DNA of 64,000 nucleotides from Nymphaea colorata (lineage: Eukaryota; Streptophyta; Magnoliopsida; Nymphaeales; Nymphaeaceae). Numbering within the stretch: the first letter of the stretch is position 1; every line of letters begins with the position of its first letter. The stretch spans positions 11,762,183 through 11,826,182 of the forward strand of contig NC_045148.1 in assembly GCF_008831285.2 (NCBI RefSeq), in the 5' to 3' direction. A program made the position numbers and the translations under genes. Shown piece by piece: positions 36,693 through 46,859 of the stretch. The notes below the pieces were generated by a model that was not told where the DNA came from, did not search any database, and saw only the letters and a list, made by a program, of their open reading frames with translations.

Positions 36693-38600
36693 CAGGCCAA
36701 GCTTGCACCGGGTTGTGTGGGCCTTCTGTTGTCGGCACTTCTTCGGCTATCTACCTTGGTTGTTGCGGCTGCTTCCAGGGGCGTATCACCCAGCTTCTCA
36801 TCTCAGCTGCTCTAGCTCTCATTAAACTAGCACCGGTGGGTAAGAATATCTGCTTTCCTCTGTAGGCGATGGGTCTACGATTGCCAAAAGGACTTGTCAT
36901 TGATTACCCAAACAGCCTTGGGCTAGGAGGAACTAAAAATATGGATGTGGCATGCCATCGTAGTGGATGGGTGAATAGATGGATGCATTGATGGATGCAG
37001 ATTGAGTGAGAAGAGATTAAAAATATGTACCATTTTAATGTCTTAACCTATTGATTATTTCTGTAGGATTTGGAAAAGAGAATACTCTACCGAGACGATT
37101 TGCGCCAGGTTCGTATCTGGTAGGCGTTTTTTTATATTGAGTAGGTGTGCATCAAGCCTATCATACATGGTCTAGGAAGGAATCTAATAGTTGGTCTGTG
37201 AGCCAGGGTTATGGCTCGAGGTGCATCAAAGGAGACTACGGCTGAGCGAACGATAGACGCAAAGTGGTAGACTAGTTGTTGTATGATATCAAGCGACATG
37301 AGGAGGAGACGGTAGAGGTGCATAAGCAGTTGACGGCAATGGACTGTGTGAAAGCCATGTTGGCTAGATGGTATCGCGAGCAGGACAACTTTAGGACCAA
37401 GTTGTAGATGGCTTGGCAACATGCAGCCAGAGAACAAGCTGACTTGAGAGCAGAGTGGAGTGACAGCACAAACATTGGTGGTTAATACATTCGATTGCTG
37501 ATGCAAAGGCATAAGGAAATTGAGGCCAAAGTCGTAAATAACCAGCCAATCCTTCAACCACATCGGGCTGGGTGATGAGTATGAATACATGGAAAAAATG
37601 GGATAGCGACAGGGCAAAGGCCATACATATCACGATGACCAGCATGATGTGAACCAATCATATTAACCAAATCGCATGTATAATTCATATGCATATTATT
37701 GTGACTAGCACAGACAAAGACCCAGCAAGGGTCTTGTTACAGGACCGCCTATGAGCATGCCAAGAGCAGCCGGCAACGCTGCCGAGAGCAGAATAGTGGT
37801 CGAGAGCAGTCGGCCACATGACAGGGCGAAAGATGTCGACGCGCGCCGAAGATGGCTGAGAGTGGCCGAAGATGGTGCCGAGCGACGCAATGCCGAGAGA
37901 GTGCCAGCGAGCGAGGGCATCGACCGCCAACGCCATGCGGGAAAGGAGCCCGCTGACAACCTATGTTCTTTTTATTGTGAGGCTAACGTTTCTTGCAACT
38001 TGGTCGAGACGTGCGAGGAAGGAGGTCCGAGCGCAAGGGAGGTTGTCCAACGAGGCATAGCAGCAGTAGCAGCAGCCGAGAGACACCCGATGGCGAGCAG
38101 TAGCAGCCGTCGAGGGTGAAGGCAGCGAGCGCCGAGAGCGAGGGGCGTCCAAGGCCAAGTGAGGCCAAGCATGGCCGAGGGCCATTGGACGCACAAGCAA
38201 CGACAGATGGTGATACGCGCACAGGAGACGTGGGGCGAAGTGAGGATAACATCCTCACTCAGCTCGATTCAAACACACCTCCACTGAGCATGATAGCCAT
38301 GACACACCCGACTCAGCCTGCAGGAGATTTAGAAGACACAGCTCTAGAGGCAGGATCACCTTGTTCTAGACAGAAGCAGTCCGAGCATAGGCGGACAAAC
38401 AGTGGACAGAGGATGTCTAAGCATTCAAGACAAGTTCAGGACAGACAGACAGCATGGACAAACACGAGGCAGGAACAGAAGATGTTCCAGCATTCATGAC
38501 ATAGACGGACGAGGGAACTAGACAGCCAGAGTTGAAGGCCGTCTAGACCGAGCCTAAATGAAGGGGGTTCGGACCCAGGATGCACTTCACAGCAGCGACT
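36693..38600. other. GC-rich unassigned DNA between two LTR-like blocks
   Basis: Contains the decayed coding stretch listed at 37291-37575 and a GC-rich region (37740-38260) whose six overlapping frames reflect base composition. No known domain. Confidence 0.4.
37291..37575 (+). pseudogene. Decayed helix-rich coding stretch, family unknown
   Basis: One frame runs from 37291 to a TGA at 37573-37575 with only two internal stops (TAG and TAA) and reads as charged, helix-forming peptide: KRHEEETVEVHKQLTAMDCV, AMLARWYREQDNFRTKL, then WQHAAREQADLRAEW and LMQRHKEIEAKVV. Composition (Glu, Arg, Lys, Gln, Ala, few Pro/Gly) suggests a coiled coil. It sits between two LTR-like blocks, so Gag or an accessory protein of a retroelement is possible, but I do not recognise a family. 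Confidence 0.35.
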
Positions 38601-40141
38601 TGGAGCGAGGAGTAGACTCAGTTCGGAGTCTTCTTGGTTGGCCGACTTGACCGAACCGATACTTTTGTACAATGTTTTTGCTTTGTCTCAATTCTGTTTT
38701 TGTAGTTGTTCCGGGACGATTCAGGGGCGTCTCGAGTCACTTAAGCTATATAAGCTAAATGATGAAACAGTAACCCTATGTTTTTTGATAATAGAACTTC
38801 TAGTTCATTTCTTCTGCGAGGAGCTTGGTTACCAGTTGGCGGCTTCCATTGTCGTCTCTTCCAAAGCTTGTCGGAATCATTATTTATGTGAGCCGTTGGC
38901 GAGAATTGGTGCTTGCGTTGAGTAGATATTCAAACAACCAGAGGAATGGTGCCGGTGGCCGTTACTGGAAGTTTGTTTGCGTAATTCTCCACTGCATTTG
39001 CTGAAGGCGACGATCGTGCGAGTCTTCCGACCACCGGAAGGCTGAGGGGCAACGATCGGTGACTGGAGAGCGAAGGATGTGACGAGGCTGAGTATGATGT
39101 CGTCTTCCCTACTGCAACCTTCGACAGCCGGCGGTGCTTCAAGTGATAAGTTCCTGAACTCCTAAGGACTGCCATTGAAGTTTCCGTTCATCCCAGTTGG
39201 AAATCCTAACACTGCTGACGCCGAAGGTGCTTCCACCCAGTGTGGACTTCATCTAAGGTAGATAGTGCGATTATTTTTGGACTGAAGGGTCGACCGACCA
39301 ATTAGGGTTGACATACTTAGCATATTCACCCGATTCATCATCGGATATCTAAAACTAACGCTAGACAGCTCAATCGTGTGTGAGATTGTTGGATTCTTGT
39401 TGCATCGTATTGATTCCTTCCTTATACCATATCTACAACGAGGATTTGAGGAGAAGAATGGGGAAAATCGAGTGGACATGATCATTCATATCCTTGTCGC
39501 TCGTTTCCCTGCTTTGCCACCCATATATCCATGATCAGACGTGATTATAAAGAAGTTGGGACCCTATTTTGGCAATCAAACGCTGGGTTCACCTTTCCAA
39601 TATCCAGATGGTCATTCTGAGCTTGAGTTGAGTGAAATCCGTTCACAAACGAGTGAGATATCATCGTCAGACGGATTCAGGCAGAAATCAGTGACGATTT
39701 CTTGTGTTCTTCGCTAGAACAGTGGTAGCATCCCCAAGTTCGTCAGAAATTGGGGAAATCCACGAAACTGGTGACTTGACTTTCCTGAGAATGATTCCTA
39801 CATTGTACTTGTTCTATTTTTGTTGATTGATTCTCGAAAACTTGTTTTGATTTGCTGGAATTGGTCTGAGATCGAGCGGAGGTCTTCTTCCTGCTTTGTC
39901 CCTATTCTGAGCTAAACCGTGAACTGCTGAAGATCAAAACCTTCAACGAGTGGTCTCTGGAGATCAGCTTTCGACCTGGTCTTTTGGGCACCCAATCTAG
40001 GTTGTCTCAGCAACCTACATACCAATTTTCATGATTTTTGGAGATCGGAGTAATCTGTGGTGAATTTTTGAAGATCGCCTGGTCCTGTAACGCAGACAGC
40101 TTCCCTGTTTTCTACCGGAGCCTGAACTGAAACCTACAACA
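38601..40141 (+). repeat. Probable 5' LTR end and primer-site-like junction (Tat/Athila-like)
   Basis: At 40137-40160 the sequence CAACA is followed by ATTTGGCACCATCAACGTGG. This resembles the LTR end plus TTTGGCGCC.. primer site known in plant Athila/Tat gypsy elements, with changes. Upstream there is a CTATATAAGC TATA-like motif at about 38745 and a long T-rich leader, consistent with an LTR of roughly 1-1.5 kb, but I cannot fix its start. No gag or pol follows: the next recognisable DNA is a hAT fragment at 40190. Confidence 0.4.
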
Positions 40142-40189
40142 ATTTGGCACCATCAACGTGGACCCAACTTGATCAATAAATGAAGTCAT

Positions 40190-41018
40190 TCTCAACACCA
40201 TTGGTGCTCGACTAACCAACAAATAACATAAGAAAAGTAAAGTTATGCCAACTGAGCGGTGAGTTTTCAACTGTAAAACAAAGCCCTCTCACCGCCCGTC
40301 CATCCGACGACTCCCCTCTTCATTCGAATGAAAACGAGAAGGAGACGAAGGAGAGGATAGCGATTCCCATCATCCTCGACGACTCCCATCGACCCCCTCT
40401 CACCGCTCGTCCGTCCGGCGTCCCCTCTTCAGAATGCCCTCTTCAATCTTCAATCGAATGAGAACGAAGGAGACGAAGGAGAAGATGGCGATCCCCATCA
40501 TCCTCGACGACTCCCATCGACCCCCTCTCACCGCTCGTCCGTCCGGCCTCCCCTCTTCAGAATGCCCTCTTCAATCTTCAGTCGAATGAGAACGAAGGAG
40601 ACGAAGGAGAAGATGGCGATCCCCATCATCCTCGACGACTCCCATCGATCCCCTCTCACCGCTCGTCCGTCCGGCGTCCCCTCTTCAGAATGCCCTCTTC
40701 AATCTTCAGTCGAATGAGAACGACGAGAGGATGGCGGCAAGTTTTTAACCTAAGCTCCTCTTTTCGTCTATAAAAATACATTTTTGCCATTCAAAGGGGC
40801 CACCAAGTTAAAAAAAACCAACCTTTTAACGAATATTACACATTGTGCCATTCTTTTAATAAAACTCACCGTGTGCCATAAAAAAAAAGTCATGGAAGAC
40901 GCGTATTATACGCGTTTTATAAGTATCTTTTATTTTCAGCCGTTTTTTTGAAAAAAACTCGTCTTATTCCTGTTTCACTCGTCAGAGGTTTTTTGGGCGT
41001 ATAACACGCGTTTTTTTG
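40190..41018 (-). mobile_element. Terminal fragment of the same hAT family, with internal tandem array
   Basis: Matches the promoter-end quarter of the 8706-12055 element: it begins in CAACACCATTGGTGCTCGAC (compare 11438), passes through CTCTCACCG..CGTCCGTCCGGCG and ACATTTTTGCCATT-like words, and ends in GTATAACACGCGTTTTTTTGTGAACGC (41000-41018), an altered version of that end. No transposase is present. The left break joins the LTR-like junction. Several 128-bp repeats have expanded the leader region. Confidence 0.8.
40360..40738. repeat. Tandem array of 128-bp units inside hAT fragment
   Basis: GCGAT(T/C)CCCATCATCCTCG starts at 40360, 40488 and 40616, exactly 128 bp apart. The units are nearly identical (a few substitutions, such as CAATCG/CAGTCG and GACCCC/GATCCC). 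A partial unit precedes the first and another ends near 40738. The corresponding region of the other hAT copy has no such array. Confidence 0.92.
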
Positions 41019-41559
41019 TGAACGCACCAAATGGGAATGAAGGTTTCCTTTTGTGGGTCTTCAGTGACGTTCTCTATAAAATGTCAGTGAATATCATGTC
41101 TTCATTGACATTAAATCTACCTCTCAGTTAAGGTTACAAGTGTGGTGTCTATTTACTGACAGAAGCGTTTAGTCAGTGATAAGAAATGTCACCACTTAAA
41201 TTGCAACTTCAGCCCACTTTTTCCCTTTTTTTAATATTGTTTCTCTTTCTTATTGTGAGCCCTTCCCTCTTCCCACTAGCTCTAATCCCCCTTCTCCTAC
41301 TCCATCTGGTGCCATTGTTGTGCATAACTCAAGCCCTTTAGGAAATGGGACTTGAGTGCTTCCTATTTGTCATGTAATCACCTAAAATTTTTCAAAATTC
41401 TACATTCAACATTTTTTTAAATATTTTATGGCAAATTTACAATAAATTTCAAGGTTTTTTTGCCACAAACGCTTCAATTTTCCTTTCTTTTGATCGATTC
41501 TATTTGGAACTCATTTGGATCTAATTTTGGAATTTTGACTCAAGCCCAACTAATCTAGA
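41019..41559. other. Unassigned AT-rich DNA
   Basis: No gene. The words CAGTGA and GTCAGTGA recur at 41070-41190, similar to 30800-30960. Confidence 0.45.
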
Positions 41560-42180
41560 CATGTTTTATAATTCAAATCCATATTTAGATTCAGATGCAG
41601 TCCAAAAACTCATATAGGGACCCCAAAACTCTGCCCTAGTTCCAAAACCAAGCTTTGGATTCAAATCTGGGTCCAAATCCAACTTTAGATCCAAAACAAA
41701 GCCCTTGATCTAAATCCCATTTCCATTTCCAAAATAGATCCCTAAATCTGGATCCAGATCCAAAATGGATTTCATATTCAAATCCATATCCAAAACAGAA
41801 TTTCATATTCGAACCTAGTTTCAAATCCCAATCACAAAACCCAATTGATCCAAATCCGAGCATTGGATCCAAATTATAGATCCAGATAAAAACTAGATCC
41901 AATTTCATGTTTTTGTCCCCTACCAATATCTAGATCCTAATCTGAGATCTAGATACAAATTTGTGATTCAAATCTAAATTTGTGATTCAATATTCATTTT
42001 GAAATTTTGATCCAAAGCCTCACCCAGTCTGAGTCTTAGATCCATTCCCAAACCCAAGTCCATATACGATCCATATCTACAGTTTGTATCCATTTTCAGC
42101 TCAAAAATCATAAATTTGATCTGCCCCATTATTTGGATTTGGTTTCAGATCTAAATCCAAATTACAAACCTTGCCCGAGG
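41560..42180. repeat. Degenerate GGATCCAAATCC array
   Basis: Variants of TTTGGATCCAAATC recur about every 10-20 bp over 600 bp. On the minus strand it gives a long frame made almost only of Trp, Asp, Leu, Phe, Gly and Ser, the signature of a simple-word repeat rather than a protein. Related to the arrays at 28000 and 48650. Confidence 0.7.
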
Positions 42181-42694
42181 CGTCATGTATGCTCATTTTC
42201 TAAAAATATCATTTCCAATAATGCCATTGAGCGTCCTCCCCCTATCAATACTCATTTCATTTCACTCAGAAGTTCAGGGACTTGAGAGTGAGAGCTTATC
42301 CATCAACCTCTTGGAGCCTATTCGTTCCTCTTCTAACTTTCTTCCTTATTCCATCAACTTCTCTCTTTCTCTTGGAAACCTTGGAGGAGCTTATAAAGGA
42401 CTTTAAGAGTTCATGCCTAGTTCATTGAAACCGCAATCAAGGAGTTCCCTTCAGTTGGAAGAGCTAGATTTTTCTTATATCTACCTTACGTGGCAAGCCA
42501 ATGAACGTCTTAGAGTCTCTCCAAAGCTTATGAGACACCTTACAGTTCTGGTAGCATGACTAAGGCAAGTCTTCTCTTCATTTTTATTTTTTATTAAGAT
42601 ATTTCACTTTCTCCTTTAAATCACTCGCTCTTCTAATCTTTTCTTCTTTTAAAAACTTTTCTCTCTAATATTCAACCTTTCTTTCATTTTAACT
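42181..42694. other. Unassigned DNA
   Basis: Pyrimidine-rich. A short open stretch at 42185-42406 has no recognised domain. Confidence 0.4.
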
Positions 42695-43063
42695 AAGCTT
42701 AGGCATCAGCTAGGCCGTGGGTGGGTACCCAATACTCGGCCTAACTCAGGTCCGAGCCTGGAAAAAAGGGCACTAGGCCGGCCTGAGTGGGTCTGATAAT
42801 AAAATTTTTAATATTTATTTAATTTATATACATAATTATAATATTTTATTATGATTAATATATTATTTATATTAAAAATATTTTAATTTAATCGAACCAG
42901 GCTCGAGCTCAAGTTTTAATTGTTGGGCCTGGCCCAAACTGGGCTCGGGCATAGGTTTTAATTGTCGGGTCAAACCCGGGACCAGGTTTCGAGTGTCAGG
43001 CCTGGCCCGGGGCCAGGTTTCGGGTGTCGGGCCGGGCTGGGCCGGCCCAATGCTCAGACCTAA
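42695..43063. mobile_element. hAT-type MITE, 369 bp, GGGCC-rich, TSD TTTTAACT
   Basis: The left end TTAGGCATCAGC (42699-42710) and the right end, inverted, TTAGGTCTGAGC (43063-43052) match at 9 of 12 positions. TTTTAACT flanks the element on both sides (42687-42694 and 43064-43071), an exact 8-bp duplication, with four extra bases (AAGC) at the left. The body has an AT-rich core between GGGCCGG/CCGGCCC-rich arms. Confidence 0.72.
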
Positions 43064-43071
43064 TTTTAACT

Positions 43072-44612
43072 TCTATTTTCTCTCATTTTAATGTCTCTTT
43101 CTCTCTAATTTATCTGTTTTTTCCTCTCTTTCTTTTGTATTTATTTTTTTCTCTTTTTTTCTCGTTCTCTTTCTTTACTTGTCTTTCTCTTTAAAATTTT
43201 ATATCCATAGTCTCTCTCTCTCTCTCTTTTGGTTCTCTCTACCTCTTTCAGTTTATAGTTTGATTATCTTAATGGCTTAAATATAGATGATTTCATGACA
43301 TGCAATTCATCGGGGAAGACTCACCGTGGGATTTTTATCTTTATTTCTAATATTTTTTAGGTTGGAACATATCTAACCCTGAGAAATACTCAAATTCACT
43401 TTATGTACATGCTAATTTGCATTGACTACGTCATTTTTTTACTTTTAAAATGCAAATTCATCCTCTACCCCTTTTTAAACCTTCATTCATTTATAGCGAT
43501 GGCCCACTAAACTTTCAATACATTATTGAGTGACTATCTAGATGAAAATTTTTCCTCATCAATTTTCAACAAGTTTTCTTTTTTATTGCTCTATAATTGT
43601 ATGTTATGGTATGAATAATTTACCTATTTCTTAGGCATATAGAAAAATTATTTTTCATACACATGTGATGCACTGATAGATTACACTAATGTTGACAAGC
43701 ACATTTCTAAAAAGCTAAGACAAGATGAAGCACTAATAAGGTAGTAATTGAATGAGTGGGTAATTTTGAAACTTCCTTAAAAAATTCAAGGAGAACACTT
43801 TAGAAACCATGCATTTTTCCCTCTTTTCAAAACACTTGATCTTCCAAATTATGTTCTTTCCGAACTTTTACAATATTGCAGAGCCCCACTCTGTTGTCCC
43901 TATGATGAATATAAACTATGGTGGTTGTCTCTAATTTAAGATCTTATTTTCCAAAATAAAGCTTGAAAGCCTTTGCAAAGCATGATAAATTGAAGTCATG
44001 CTTTGTAAAATAAGAATTTAGCAATATTATTTCAATCCCATTTTTTCAAATAAGTTGAAAAGTTTGATTTACAACTACCTTCAAATATAAATTTCCTTTT
44101 GCACTTGAGGTCTAATGACAATATTGGAATCAGTCAGATGATTTTCAAGTATCTTTCTTTGAACAACTTATTATTTAAACTAATTGACATTTTTACATTT
44201 CAGCCTAAAGTTGTTACCATTTGGGGTTCATTAAATACCCATAAGTCCATAGTTCTACCTCAAGGGCATTATATTTTAGACCAAAACTGTACTTTAATGT
44301 CTTGAAAATCTCTATCAACCTTTTAATTGTTTTTTTTAACTTGAGTACACGTAGGATAACATTTAAAATATGTTAGAATGTGCAAAGTAACGTTGCTAGT
44401 TCTTGGTCTGGTAAAGGCGCCCCAACACTATAAATGGGGTATGAGTCATTCAACAAGTGGTGGGAGAAGTCACTCCCAGCTTTTATCCAACCACAAGCTT
44501 GCCCATGTTGGAAAAACCATGACCGGCACATGAAAGTTCTAGCAAAAATGTGACTTTTCATTGGCTCGTTTCAAATGCATGGCAAAGTCCCTTCATACCC
44601 CAACCTGTCCCC

Positions 44613-44615
<3 letters not shown>
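43072..44615. other. AT-rich intergenic DNA
   Basis: A CTCTTTCTCTC-rich start (43075-43250), then AT-rich DNA without a coding frame or known repeat. Confidence 0.5.

Positions 44616-44689
<74 letters not shown>
44616..44689. repeat. (AT)n microsatellite, left flank of long-TIR MITE
   Basis: A 74-bp uninterrupted AT run. Confidence 0.97.
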
Positions 44690-44692
<3 letters not shown>

Positions 44693-45381
44693 GCGCCGAT
44701 TTAAGCCGATGCCAAATGAAACCAATAGGATCATTGGCTTCAGCTGTCCGATCTTGCACGATCAGACAGACTACAGTTCTTCTGCAAACCCATCTCCCTC
44801 CTCTCTTACCTTCTCTGTCTGATGCTCTTACCCTCTCCCACCTTTCTCTCATCCCTTATGCTTTCTTTGAATGGAGGGGAAGGGAAGGAAAGGGAGGGAT
44901 GGAAAGGAAAGGAAAGAAAAAGAAAAAGAAAAAGAGGAAAAGGAAATGAAAAAAGAAGGGAAGGAAAGAGGTGATTATAAAGTCTCTTTTGCATAGAAAG
45001 GAATGAATTGCTAAAATCATTTGTTTGTACTACATAAAGGAAAAGAAAAGTTAGAATGTATATTACTTTACAATAATACCCATACATCAGACAATGGAAA
45101 GGGGTAAGGGGCGTCGTGAACAGTGGTAAAGGAAAGATAGGTAGATGAAGCTACGGAAGTTTCTTTGTTGTGATGGTTTACATGAAATGAACTGTTGTAA
45201 AAAGAGACTCTAGATAGAAAAAAATGCTGCTATTAGGGTAGAGAGGATAAGAGCGTCAGGTGGAGAGGGTAAGTGGGGAGAGATGGTGGGGTTTGTGAAA
45301 GAACGTGGTTTGTCCGATAACACAAGATTGGACGGCCGATGCCAAATGACCCTGCCAGGTTCATTTGGGATCAGGTTAAAT

Positions 45382-45383
<2 letters not shown>
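44690..45383. mobile_element. Long-TIR MITE embedded in (TA)n, Micron-like
   Basis: The left 90 bp (CGATTTAAGCC, GATGCCAAATGAA, GTCCGATCTTG, GATCAGACA) match the reverse complement of the right 90 bp (CAATTTAACCT, GATCCCAAATGAA, GTCCAATCTTG, TATCGGACA) with scattered substitutions. Each end abuts an (AT)n tract. This structure recalls the Micron elements described in rice, which insert within (TA)n. The middle is a purine-rich GGAAAGGAAAGAAAAAG tract with no gene. The length between the AT tracts is 694 bp. Confidence 0.72.

Positions 45384-45423
<40 letters not shown>
45384..45423. repeat. (AT)n microsatellite, right flank of long-TIR MITE
   Basis: A 40-bp AT run. The bases around it, TTGA(TA)nTCAA, are themselves inverted. 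Confidence 0.95.
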
Positions 45424-45425
<2 letters not shown>

Positions 45426-46331
45426 ATTGGAGAAAAAAAGTTTTGAAAATTGAAATTTCATTCTTAATTACACAATTCATGTATCAAAAAAATGAATTAC
45501 AATGAAAAATCATTGTCTCAAACTAAATTTGATAGACTATCATGAGTGTACATCCATATCGTACTCTTTTTCTTCTCTTGCTTTCTTTTCTGTAGATTTC
45601 ATCAATATGGTAGCTTCTGCTTGCTTGCAGAATCATAATCAAGACAAACTGTAAAAGCTGTAAAGCCACAAATTGCCTTTGTTAAATACTTTCATGTTGT
45701 GGCAACCACTGTCAGTTATGTGCTCAGGGTCTTGATATCCATATTGTCAGTACCATTTACATACACGATGATGGAGATGTAGGTTGCCTTGCCATATTCC
45801 CACTCTTCAAAGTCACTGCTTGCCATTCAAGTAGTGGTGTGCAACGCTTCAATCCTTTTGTCTGTGGTCTCCCCATCATACTGAACTGATCAAGCCTAGT
45901 TTCTCAAGTAGTTGAAAAGAAAGCTAAGCCAATATCCAACGTCTTTGCCTTGGAAGCGAGACCACCAATCATGTGTTTTTTTATCATGTTCTCAATCATA
46001 CTTTGAGAACCATATTGATATTTTTTGTAATAGTGATAGATAAGCTAAGGAAGAACATAGCTACCTAAGATATATCATGTCAATTATGTGTTAAACACAT
46101 AACTGTATAATCTTCAAGGCTTCAGCCAATGCTTTACTTTCCTTTTTGAAATTTGAACCACTATCCTGGGAAGAAACACTAGAACATGTCTCACAAGTTT
46201 CTCACAAGTTCTGAATGGAACATATTGTATAATATGTAAATTTGATTGGACATTGGTTGGACTCACAGTTCTGTCAGATTCATTCTTTCAAAAAGAAGGC
46301 TCCTCATCACTCCTCACCACCGACCAAACCC
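45424..46331. other. Unassigned DNA
   Basis: No known domain in either strand. A short minus-strand stretch near 45740-45830 looks exon-like in composition but I cannot assign it. Confidence 0.4.
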
Positions 46332-46559
46332 ATGGCCGACTGCTCCAAAACTCTTCTCCATGCAATGGACTTCTTCTGGTTTCACCACAACATCCTCAGC
46401 CCAAACCCCCTCGCCCTCTATCATAAAGCCATGGAACTGGTGAACCCAAGTCCAGAATTGCCATCAGCAAAACCACCACTGCTTCTTAAGGAACAACGTT
46501 TCTCTCAATTGCCAGAGCTTGCCCTCAGCCCACTCTATGAGGTGGCATCTCATCTATGA
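46332..46559 (+). CDS. Short ORF, 75 residues, possible WFH-motif gene fragment
   Basis: From ATG at 46332 the frame reads MADCSKTLLHAMDFFWFHHN... to a TGA at 46557-46559. The first 20 residues, with aromatic WFHH, recall the start of small plant proteins that carry a WFH motif (DUF1685-like), and the rest is Pro/Ser/Leu-rich as in those proteins. The match is weak. Just downstream the words GGTGGCATCTCATCTATGAACG and GGTAGCATCTATGAAAAAC repeat the end of the frame. It could be a gene fragment or chance; I see no promoter or intron to support a live gene. Confidence 0.28.
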   Translation: MADCSKTLLHAMDFFWFHHNILSPNPLALYHKAMELVNPSPELPSAKPPLLLKEQRFSQLPELALSPLYEVASHL

Positions 46560-46783
46560 ACGTTTTCCTTATCTAAATTGGGTGGCATATAAGGTAGCAT
46601 CTATGAAAAACTTTTACCACTTAGAATTTCTAGAAATTATAATTTGTCTCTCATAAAATAAATTTTAAAAATAAGTCATCTTCTATTAACAAATTCAGAA
46701 ATTTTATAGAATCCAACTTGTTTTATGACCATAAACAACATAATACCTGGTAAAAGCCAGAATCAATGTTGGAAGAGTTCTAC

Positions 46784-46847
46784 TTGAAGCACCACAATCA
46801 ATGTTGGAAGAGCCATCTAATGGATCAAAAACAACACATTGCCTGAA
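46784..46847 (-). pseudogene. Fragment of a cytosolic fructose-1,6-bisphosphatase exon
   Basis: On the minus strand, after an intron-like acceptor AAACAG (ending 46848), the frame gives QCVVFDPLDGSSNIDCGAS. The core VVFDPLDGSSNIDCG is the metal-binding signature of fructose-1,6-bisphosphatase, and CVV...DCG fits the cytosolic isoform of plants. After this the expected isoform-specific residues (an SIGTIFG-like run) are missing; instead TCTTCCAACATTGATT is duplicated (46803-46818 and 46761-46776) and the frame leaves the family. No other exon of the gene was found, so this is a captured or pseudogene fragment, not a gene. Confidence 0.78.
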
Positions 46848-46859
46848 CTGTTTACAACA

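Noticed and set aside
37751-38258. Ala/Arg-rich frames on both strands
   Set aside because: Base-composition effect; no conserved motif.
39640-39656. CCGTTCACAAACGAGTG as a left terminus for the 40190-41018 hAT fragment
   Set aside because: Similarity to the right end is short, subterminal words are missing and no matching duplication is present.
41636-41926. Minus-strand frame of repeated Trp/Asp/Leu/Phe/Gly
   Set aside because: Translation of a simple-word DNA repeat, not a protein.
44550-44852. Tyr-Ile repeats in frames across 44616-44689
   Set aside because: Translation of the (AT)n tract.
45700-45850. Minus-strand exon-like stretch
   Set aside because: Tested against FBPase because of the nearby shard; the residues do not fit, and no other family was recognised.
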